From Acidimicrobiaceae bacterium (GTDB lineage Bacteria > Actinomycetota > Acidimicrobiia > Acidimicrobiales > Ilumatobacteraceae): a stretch of 12,749 nt of DNA. The first letter of the stretch is position 1, and the number at the start of each line of letters is the position of its first letter. Both the position numbers and the translations under genes were made by a program. The notes below the pieces were generated by a model. The model worked only from the letters and a program-made list of their open reading frames with translations, did not search any database and was not told the origin of the DNA. Location of the stretch: NCBI GenBank assembly GCA_947458565.1, contig CANGZK010000018.1, positions 1 through 12,749 on the forward strand, in the 5' to 3' direction. This document shows, in pieces, positions 6,980-12,749 of this stretch.

Positions 6980-7223
6980 ACTTCTCTGCTTCCTCGTAGG
7001 TCTCTACACGTACCTCATTATTGGAAGAGTGATTCTTTCGTGGTTTCCCGCTAACCCAAACGGACCTCTTGGCCAGGTTGTGCGAACTGTGATGATGTTG
7101 ACCGATCCTGTGCTTTTGCCAGTGAGACGTGCATTGCCGCTTGCAGGGCCGCTGGATCTTTCACCCCTTGTGGTGTTGCTGTTTTTGCAGATCGTCGTAC
7201 AAGGCATGTTGCTTCGCTGCTAG
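6972..7223 (+). CDS. yggT: YggT-family small membrane protein
   Basis: This is an 83-residue integral membrane protein of the YggT family, whose exact role is unknown; in many bacteria it sits beside sepF and yggS and has been linked to division or osmotic tolerance. It has two predicted membrane segments, about residues 2-18 and 64-81. The first runs into RVILSWFP (19-26), the characteristic YggT pattern, and the loop between contains TDPVLLPVRR. I chose GTG 6972, which overlaps the sepF stop by eight bases and gives the usual short N-terminus; an in-frame GTG at 6954 would add six residues and a 26-base overlap. Neither has an SD site, so translation is probably coupled to sepF. In many actinobacteria divIVA follows, but here ileS does. 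Confidence 0.88.
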   Translation: MIELLCFLVGLYTYLIIGRVILSWFPANPNGPLGQVVRTVMMLTDPVLLPVRRALPLAGPLDLSPLVVLLFLQIVVQGMLLRC

Positions 7224-7252
7224 GCATCAAGCCAGTAGCACGCATTTGCCTT

Positions 7253-7258
7253 TACAAT
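7253..7258 (+). promoter_or_regulatory. Candidate -10 box of a leaderless ileS promoter
   Basis: TACAAT matches TANNNT (near TATAAT) and ends eight bases before the ileS GTG at 7267, placing a start site at about 7264-7267. There is no SD sequence before the GTG, so a leaderless or nearly leaderless transcript is likely. No good -35 hexamer is visible. The 43-base gap after yggT has no room for a T-box. Confidence 0.5.
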
Positions 7259-7266
7259 GACGCACC

Positions 7267-10200
7267 GTGACTTATCCAAAGGTTGATCCTCAACCGAACT
7301 TTCCGGCAGTCGAAAACGAGACGCTCGATTTCTGGGCTTCCGACCACACATTTCAGGCTTCCATCGATCAGCGCGATGCTGGCGCAAATGGCGTAAACGA
7401 ATACGTCTTTTATGATGGTCCGCCGTTTGCCAACGGTTTGCCGCACTACGGGCACCTGCTCACCGGGTTTGTCAAAGATGCTGTTCCCCGATATCAAACG
7501 ATGCAGGGCAAGCGAGTCGAGCGCCGTTTCGGATGGGATTGTCATGGTTTGCCCGCAGAAGCAGAAGCAGAGCGCCAGCTAGAAATTTCTGGACGACAAG
7601 CAATCACCGACTTCGGTATTGAAAAATTTAATGACTACTGCAAAGAATCTGTGCTGCGTTACACAAGTGACTGGGAGCGTTATGTAACCCGTCAAGCGCG
7701 TTGGGTTGACTTTGCTAACGATTACAAAACACTTGATGTTTCGTATATGGAAAGTGTGATGTGGGCGTTTAAAACTCTGTGGGACAAGGGCCTGATTTAC
7801 GAGGGGTTTCGCGTGTTGCCATATTCATGGGCACTTGAAACACCATTGTCGAATACAGAAACACGCATGGATGACGCGTACAAACAGGTGCAAGATCCTG
7901 CACTGACTGTTGCCTTCGTCCTTGAAACTGGTGAATCATTGCTTGCATGGACTACTACGCCATGGACGCTGCCGAGCAACTTGGCTCTTGCGGTTGCGCC
8001 AGACGTGAGTTATGTGCGAGTGCGCCATAACGGAACTGTTTACATCTTGGCCGAAGCACGACTTGGTGCGTATGAAAAAGAGCTAGAGGGTGCAGAAGTA
8101 CTTGACTCGGTACTTGGTTCTGTTCTTGTTGGTCGCACGTATACGCCGATGTTCCCGTACTTTGCCGATCAGCCAGGTGCATTTCGGATCATCGCTGGCG
8201 ACTTCGTAACGACGGAAGACGGAACCGGGGTAGTGCACTTAGCCCCTGGCTTTGGCGAGGATGACCAACGGGTGTGCAGCGACAACGGCATAGGGCTCGT
8301 TGTGCCAGTCGATAGTCGTGGGTTGTTTACCAGTGAAGTGCCCGAGTACGAAGGAATGTTGGTGTTTGACGCCAACCCAATGATTATTCGTGAACTCAAA
8401 TCACGCGGTGTTGTATTGCGTCACGAAACGTATGACCACGCGTACCCACATTGTTGGCGCACAGGAAAGCCACTCATTTACAAAGCCGTGAGCTCTTGGT
8501 TTGTCAATGTGACAGCCGTGAAGGAACGCATGGTTGCCTTAAATGAAGAGATCACGTGGGTGCCCGATCACTTACAGCATGGAAGTTTTGGGAAGTGGCT
8601 TGAAAATGCCCGCGATTGGACAATTAGTCGCAATCGCTTCTGGGGATCGCCGATCCCTGTGTGGCGCAGTGATGATCCCGCTTATCCGCGAATCGATGTG
8701 TACGGAAGTCTTGCCGACCTCGAACGCGATTTTGGTGTGACTGTCACCGAATTGCATCGCCCAGTTGTCGATGACCTGGTGCGACCAAACCCAGATGATC
8801 CAACCGGAAAGTCGATGATGCGCAGAGTTCCTGAAGTTCTCGACTGCTGGTTCGAGAGTGGTTCGATGCCGTTTGCTCAAGTGCATTATCCATTCGAAAA
8901 TCAGGAATGGTTTGACCAGCACTATCCCGGTGACTTCATTGTTGAATACATCGGTCAGACGCGTGGTTGGTTTTACACGCTGCATGTTTTGGCAACAGCT
9001 CTTTTTGATCGCCCTGCTTTTTCCACATGCGTCAGTCACGGAATTGTGTTGGGTGACGACGGTGCCAAAATGTCTAAGAGTCTTCGCAACTACCCAGACC
9101 CGATGAAGGTGTTTGACACTTACGGGGCCGATGCCATGCGTTGGTATCTGTTGTCGTCGTCAATTTTGCGCGGATCGGACTTTGCGGTAACCGAAGAAGG
9201 TATTCGCGACACGGTGCGTCAAGTGATGTTGCCATTGTGGAACAGTTGGTATTTCTTGTCGTTGTATGCCAACGCCGAGTCGATGACTGGTGAAGTTCGC
9301 TACGACTCAACAAATGTGTTGGACCGGTATGTGTTTTCAAAATTGAAGCGGCTCATTGAAGACACGACGGTGTCGATGGACCAATATGACATCTTTAATG
9401 CTTGCCAGCAAGTGCGCACATTTTTGGATGTTCTGACAAATTGGTACATTCGTCGCAGCCGCGATCGATTCTGGAAGGGTGACAAGGAAGCGATCGATAC
9501 GTTGCACACTGTATTGCAGGTGTTGACACGCATTGCAGCACCTCTGTTGCCGTTGACAACAGAAAAGATTTACAAAGAGCTTACGGGTGAGCGAAGCGTG
9601 CACTTAGAAGACTGGCCAGACGCAAGCATTGTGCCGAGCGACGACGAACTTGAAAAAGTGATGGATCAAGTCCGCGACGTATGTTCGACAACCTTGTCGC
9701 TACGCAAAGTGCATTCACGTCGAGTTCGACTTCCACTCGGAGAACTTACGGTTGCTTCACCATTGGCAAATGCGCTGGAGTCGTTTGTTTCAATTATCAC
9801 CGATGAAGTGAATGTTCATAAAGTGACTCTCACAACAGAGCTCGGCCAAGTGGCCAAACACGAATTGCAACTCATACCCGCTGCTCTTGGTCCACGCCTT
9901 GGCGCCAACACTCAAAAAGTTATTGTTGCGGTAAAAAAGGGCGACTGGTCAATCAACGGTGACGTAGTTATTGCTGGTGGTGTGGCTCTTGAGCCGCACG
10001 AGTTTCAAGTCAAGCTTGTTGCTGCTTCAGGGGACACCGAAACGACTGCAAGTTCAGCCCTCGCCGATGGCCAGGGAATTGTGTTGTTGAATATTGAACT
10101 CACTGATGCGTTGTTGGCAGAAGGTGCTGCACGCGACATTGTCCGCATGGTGCAACAAGCTCGCCGCGAAGCTGGGCTGGCGGTTTCGGATCGCATTGTG

Positions 10201-10365
10201 CTGACGCTTGGTTTGCCAGAGTTACTGCAGTCACAAGTGTCCCAATTCGAGGCCTACATTGCGTCTGAAACCCTTGCTCAGCGCATTGACTGGGCTCAAG
10301 GCCTAGATCCAACAGGGGATTTGGACGGGAATCCCGTCCATATAGGTGTCGATCAAGTACGGTAA
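7267..10365 (+). CDS. ileS: Isoleucyl-tRNA synthetase, long (type 2-like) form
   Basis: IleRS activates isoleucine with ATP, loads it on tRNA-Ile and edits mischarged valine. The 1032-residue protein shows the class I signatures PHYGH (59-63, HIGH motif) and KMSKS (601-605). Between them is the CP1 editing domain with the Thr-rich TTTPWTLPSN (229-238) and GTGVVHLAPGFGEDD (319-333), whose Asp positions the editing substrate. The anticodon-binding region includes NWYIRRSRDRFW. Length, the GLPHYGH wording and the lack of a C-terminal four-Cys zinc motif point to the eukaryote-like IleRS2 type found in mycobacteria and other actinobacteria, a type known for low mupirocin sensitivity. The start is GTG 7267, closely behind a -10-like box and without an SD site. 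A strong hairpin lies in its last codons. Confidence 0.98.
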   Translation: MTYPKVDPQPNFPAVENETLDFWASDHTFQASIDQRDAGANGVNEYVFYDGPPFANGLPHYGHLLTGFVKDAVPRYQTMQGKRVERRFGWDCHGLPAEAEAERQLEISGRQAITDFGIEKFNDYCKESVLRYTSDWERYVTRQARWVDFANDYKTLDVSYMESVMWAFKTLWDKGLIYEGFRVLPYSWALETPLSNTETRMDDAYKQVQDPALTVAFVLETGESLLAWTTTPWTLPSNLALAVAPDVSYVRVRHNGTVYILAEARLGAYEKELEGAEVLDSVLGSVLVGRTYTPMFPYFADQPGAFRIIAGDFVTTEDGTGVVHLAPGFGEDDQRVCSDNGIGLVVPVDSRGLFTSEVPEYEGMLVFDANPMIIRELKSRGVVLRHETYDHAYPHCWRTGKPLIYKAVSSWFVNVTAVKERMVALNEEITWVPDHLQHGSFGKWLENARDWTISRNRFWGSPIPVWRSDDPAYPRIDVYGSLADLERDFGVTVTELHRPVVDDLVRPNPDDPTGKSMMRRVPEVLDCWFESGSMPFAQVHYPFENQEWFDQHYPGDFIVEYIGQTRGWFYTLHVLATALFDRPAFSTCVSHGIVLGDDGAKMSKSLRNYPDPMKVFDTYGADAMRWYLLSSSILRGSDFAVTEEGIRDTVRQVMLPLWNSWYFLSLYANAESMTGEVRYDSTNVLDRYVFSKLKRLIEDTTVSMDQYDIFNACQQVRTFLDVLTNWYIRRSRDRFWKGDKEAIDTLHTVLQVLTRIAAPLLPLTTEKIYKELTGERSVHLEDWPDASIVPSDDELEKVMDQVRDVCSTTLSLRKVHSRRVRLPLGELTVASPLANALESFVSIITDEVNVHKVTLTTELGQVAKHELQLIPAALGPRLGANTQKVIVAVKKGDWSINGDVVIAGGVALEPHEFQVKLVAASGDTETTASSALADGQGIVLLNIELTDALLAEGAARDIVRMVQQARREAGLAVSDRIVLTLGLPELLQSQVSQFEAYIASETLAQRIDWAQGLDPTGDLDGNPVHIGVDQVR
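10322..10340 (+). other. Strong hairpin at the 3' end of ileS
   Basis: TGGACGGG-AAT-CCCGTCCA is a perfect 8-bp GC-rich stem with a 3-base loop, wholly inside the final ileS codons and ending 23 bases before the end of its stop codon. No T-run follows, so a classic intrinsic terminator is unlikely. It may be a transcript-processing or stability element that separates ileS from the DksA-like gene, or a pause site. Confidence 0.55.
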
Positions 10366-10377
10366 AGCGCCAAGTTC

Positions 10378-10384
10378 GAGAGGG
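10378..10384 (+). promoter_or_regulatory. Shine-Dalgarno site of the DksA-like gene
   Basis: GAGAGGG ends four bases before the ATG at 10389 and supports that start. Together with the ftsZ site it is one of only two good SD sites in the window. Confidence 0.7.
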
Positions 10385-10388
10385 AAAC

Positions 10389-11516
10389 ATGCCATCAGCA
10401 TCAGCAAAGAAAAAGGCCTTAGTTAAAAAGAACCAGGCCAAGAAGGCGGCGGCGCAAAAAGCACTCGCCAAGAAGAAGTCCGATTTGGCCAAGAAACTCG
10501 CGGCCAAGAAAAAAGCCGAACAGGCTAAAAAAGTTGCTGCACAAAAGAAGATTGCGGCACAGAAGGCACTGGCGAAGAAGAAAGCTGATGTAGCAAAGAA
10601 AGTTGCTGCACAAAAGAAGATTGCGGCACAGAAGGCTCTGGCCAAGAAAAAGGCAGAATTTGCAAAGAAAGTCGCTGCTCAGAAGAAAGCCGATCTGGCA
10701 AAAAAGCTTGCGACACAGAAGAAGCTTGCAGAGCAGAAAGCACTTGCTTTGAAGAAAGCCGAGTTGGCCAAGAAGGTGGCGGCCAAGAAAGCTGCTGATG
10801 CGGCCCGAAAGAAGGCAATGCGCGAAAAAGAGATGGAGCGCAAAAAGGTTGCAGCACAGCGAAAAAAGGATCTTGCTCTACGACAGAAGATGAAAGCATT
10901 GGCCGCTAAAGAGGCAGCCAAAGAAAAAGCGCGCATTGCTGCAGAAAAACTGGCACTCAAAGCGGCTCAGGAAGCAGAGAAGGCTCGGATTCGAGAAGAA
11001 AAAGAAGCGGCACGACTTGCGCTTGCTGCAGAAAAAGAGGCAGCACGCGAGGCTGCATTGCGTGCAAAGCGCAAACCAGAACCACCACCGCGTCCACCAA
11101 TTGTTAAGACCGAGTTTGCTGACGGCATTCAGGCAACGAAAGAGTTTGATTTGAAGTTCTTGGCTAGTCAACGCGAGTTAATGCTCGAAAAGAAAGGTGT
11201 GTTGCTCCGCCAGGCACTTCGGCTAGATGATGAAGCAAATTCACTGATTCAAGATGTTGAAATGGGTGACGTGCAATTCGACGAAGAAGGCGGGGAGGGC
11301 GACACCATGGTCGTCGAACGTTCTCGCGACCTCATGCTGTCGGCGCAAGCCAGGCAGATCGTTGAAGAGCTGGATGCTGCACTCGAGCGAATCAAGACCG
11401 GAGAATACGGATATTCCGTGCACACCGGTTTACCAATTCCTCGTGAACGTCTCAAAGCGATTCCCGAAACAACCGAGTCGGTCCTTGAGCGTGTCGGTGG
11501 CATCGGTCGTCGATGA
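10389..11516 (+). CDS. TraR/DksA-like protein with Lys/Ala-rich repetitive N-terminal tail
   Basis: The 375-residue protein has two unlike halves. Residues 1 to about 235 are almost entirely Lys, Ala, Glu, Gln, Arg and Leu in tandem 11/12-residue units (for example AKKVAAQKKIA), strongly basic at first and more Glu/Arg-rich later: a long helix or coiled coil, or a histone H1-like DNA-binding tail. A Pro hinge (PEPPPRPP) follows. Residues about 250-375 resemble the TraR/DksA domain: a coiled-coil hairpin, then GEYGY (338-342) and the IPRERLKAIP tract. The four zinc-binding Cys are replaced (SVHT at 343-346, SVLE at 364-367), and the whole protein has no Cys. DksA proteins act in the RNA polymerase secondary channel; whether this one does is unknown. 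Lys/Ala-tailed relatives occur near lspA in other actinobacteria. Its stop overlaps the lspA start (ATGA). Confidence 0.85.
   Translation: MPSASAKKKALVKKNQAKKAAAQKALAKKKSDLAKKLAAKKKAEQAKKVAAQKKIAAQKALAKKKADVAKKVAAQKKIAAQKALAKKKAEFAKKVAAQKKADLAKKLATQKKLAEQKALALKKAELAKKVAAKKAADAARKKAMREKEMERKKVAAQRKKDLALRQKMKALAAKEAAKEKARIAAEKLALKAAQEAEKARIREEKEAARLALAAEKEAAREAALRAKRKPEPPPRPPIVKTEFADGIQATKEFDLKFLASQRELMLEKKGVLLRQALRLDDEANSLIQDVEMGDVQFDEEGGEGDTMVVERSRDLMLSAQARQIVEELDAALERIKTGEYGYSVHTGLPIPRERLKAIPETTESVLERVGGIGRR
10530..10636 (+). repeat. 38-bp perfect direct repeat, 69-bp period
   Basis: Bases 10530-10567 and 10599-10636 are identical over 38 bases and 69 bases (23 codons) apart. They encode two nearly identical 23-residue units of the Lys/Ala tail (residues 46-68 and 69-91). 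Identity at synonymous positions points to a recent in-frame duplication rather than only amino acid composition. Confidence 0.9.
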
Positions 11517-12052
11517 TCGACGACACAACTGACGCACTTCACACAACGCATTCAGGCGGTCGATTGTCGTTGTTTAGGGCAACGCGCATGAGTTTGTTGG
11601 TCGCGGGTGTCATAGCAGTGCTTGACCAACTGTCAAAGGCGTGGGCTCTTCGCGATCTTGCTGATGGACACATCATTCATGTGATCTGGACTTTGCAATT
11701 CAATCTGACCTACAACCGGGGCATGGCGTTCTCGCGCGGAACTGGTTTAGGGCCAGTTATTGGTGTGATTGCATTGGTTGTAGTCGTGATGTTGCTGTTG
11801 TCTTTGCGTCGTGCCGACAACTCGTTGACACGCTTGGCAACAGGTTTGATCATCGGTGGCGCGGTGGGAAACATTTTGGATCGGCTTTTTCGAGGTTCTG
11901 GATGGATGCGCGGTGCTGTTATTGACTTTATTGATTTTCAATGGTGGCCAGTATTTAACATCGCAGACATGGCAATCATGATTGGAGCCGCGACAATGAT
12001 TGTGGCAATGCTCAAATACAACTCTCAGATCGAACGAACGGATGGCCAATAG
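11513..12052 (+). CDS. lspA: LspA, lipoprotein signal peptidase (signal peptidase II)
   Basis: LspA is the aspartyl protease in the cytoplasmic membrane that removes signal peptides from diacylglyceryl-modified prolipoproteins. The 179-residue protein has four hydrophobic segments and the family signatures: DQLSKAW (38-44), NRGMAFS (68-74), GGAVGNILDR with catalytic Asp123, and VFNIADMAI with catalytic Asp152. The N-terminus is about 20 residues longer and more polar than the minimal family form. ATG 11513 overlaps the DksA-like stop (ATGA), which implies coupling; an in-frame ATG at 11588 would lie at the first membrane helix and is possible but less likely. The gene runs straight into the rluD-type gene with a one-base overlap, the common lspA-rluD pairing. 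Confidence 0.97.
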   Translation: MIDDTTDALHTTHSGGRLSLFRATRMSLLVAGVIAVLDQLSKAWALRDLADGHIIHVIWTLQFNLTYNRGMAFSRGTGLGPVIGVIALVVVVMLLLSLRRADNSLTRLATGLIIGGAVGNILDRLFRGSGWMRGAVIDFIDFQWWPVFNIADMAIMIGAATMIVAMLKYNSQIERTDGQ

Positions 12053-12749
12053 TGCTGAATGAGATTATTCCGGCAGCACTCAACGAGCAGCGCCTCGATC
12101 GCATTGTTGCTTTGATCGCCGACGTCAGTCGTGCCTCTGCGGCTTCGCTCATTCAGGCAGGTGGGGTGGTAGTTGACGGAGTTTGTGCCGAAACCGGCAA
12201 AACTAAAATCGCGGAAGGCCAGACAATCGCTATAGACACAGCGTTATTGCCAAAGAAAGAATTGCCAACTGCCGACGCATCGGTGATCTTGGATGTTGTC
12301 TATGACGACGCCGACATTGTGGTGATTAACAAACGTGCTGGTTTGGTTGTGCATCCTGGCGCTGGCAATCCAACAGGCACGATGGTAAACGGAGCCCTTG
12401 CGTTGTATCCAGAAATGGCATCTGCTGGTGACCCGTTGCGTCCTGGCGTTGTGCATCGACTTGATGCTGGTACAACTGGCTTAATGGTGATGGCGAAAAC
12501 GCACGCAGCGTACGAAGCGCTGGTGGATGCATTGTCGAAACGTGATGTGAAGCGCACTTACTTGGCGCTCATCTGGGGGCACCCAACAGTTTTGTCTGGC
12601 ACCATCGATGCTCCAATCGGTCGAGATCAAAAAGATCCAACACGGATGGGTGTCGTTGTCGATGGAAAGGCTGCTCGAACACGTTTCGAAGTCAAGTCAA
12701 AGTTTGATCTGCCTTTGCCGAGTTCGTTAGTTGAATGCAATCTAGAAAC
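12052..12749 (+). CDS. RluD-family 23S rRNA pseudouridine synthase (3' partial)
   Basis: This is a pseudouridine synthase of the RluA/RluD family, which converts selected uridines in 23S rRNA (helix 69 for RluD). The window shows 232 codons; the C-terminus lies beyond the end. An N-terminal S4-type RNA-binding segment (RLDRIVA at 14-20, with AGGVVVDG) is followed by the catalytic domain: NKRAGLVVHPG (93-103) and HRLDAGTTG (135-143), with Asp138 as the catalytic nucleophile. The start is GTG 12052, sharing one base with the lspA stop (TAGTG); no other in-frame start is as close. S4 domain plus placement after lspA favour RluD, but RluC- or RluA-type specificity cannot be excluded, so no symbol is given. 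Confidence 0.93.
   Translation, partial: MLNEIIPAALNEQRLDRIVALIADVSRASAASLIQAGGVVVDGVCAETGKTKIAEGQTIAIDTALLPKKELPTADASVILDVVYDDADIVVINKRAGLVVHPGAGNPTGTMVNGALALYPEMASAGDPLRPGVVHRLDAGTTGLMVMAKTHAAYEALVDALSKRDVKRTYLALIWGHPTVLSGTIDAPIGRDQKDPTRMGVVVDGKAARTRFEVKSKFDLPLPSSLVECNLE

Noticed and set aside
10100..10645. 181-residue - strand frame with Phe/Ala/Cys-rich, membrane-like sequence
   Set aside because: It is the complement of the Lys/Ala repeats of the DksA-like gene: AAG/AAA codons read backwards as Phe/Leu. The apparent membrane segments are an artefact.
10389..11100. Lys/Ala-rich tail as a stand-alone histone H1-like gene
   Set aside because: The frame continues without a stop into the DksA-like domain, so it is the N-terminal part of one protein.

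Overview
The window is a continuous stretch of the division and cell wall (dcw) cluster followed by its usual actinobacterial downstream neighbours. All genes are on the + strand and tightly packed. The largest gap is 105 bases, before ftsZ, so no stretch over 300 bases lacks a gene. I see no mobile element, CRISPR array, tRNA or rRNA. The source is most likely an actinobacterium. The order ftsZ-yggS-sepF-yggT, the absence of ftsA, the FtsZ tail ending DVPDFLK, a long eukaryote-like IleRS and a Lys/Ala-tailed TraR/DksA protein beside lspA all fit. Base composition looks moderate (near 50% GC by eye), which together with the murC-murB-ftsQ order makes me favour an Acidimicrobiia-like lineage (for example freshwater or marine forms) over high-GC Streptomyces or mycobacteria. 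That placement is an inference.

Layout: 1-795 murG (5' end cut off); 792-2228 murC; 2233-4470 one gene encoding MurB fused to FtsQ; 4471-4575 ftsZ leader with a strong Shine-Dalgarno (SD) site and a small palindrome; 4576-5676 ftsZ; 5724-6398 yggS-type PLP protein; 6422-6979 sepF; 6972-7223 yggT; 7267-10365 ileS; 10389-11516 cysteine-free DksA-like protein with a repetitive Lys/Ala-rich tail; 11513-12052 lspA; 12052-end rluD-family pseudouridine synthase (3' end cut off).

The first half makes the peptidoglycan precursor (MurB and MurC act on UDP-sugars, MurG makes lipid II) and builds the septum (FtsQ, FtsZ, SepF, YggT). The second half is housekeeping: isoleucyl-tRNA synthesis, a transcription-factor-like protein, lipoprotein signal peptide removal and rRNA pseudouridylation.

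The most unusual item is the MurB-FtsQ fusion. A cytosolic precursor enzyme is covalently joined, through a roughly 190-residue acidic linker, to the membrane-anchored divisome protein FtsQ. Other points worth a look are the repetitive tail and lost zinc ligands of the DksA-like protein, the missing divIVA and ylmD at their usual places, -10-like boxes placed so close to sepF and ileS that leaderless mRNAs are likely, and a strong hairpin at the end of ileS.
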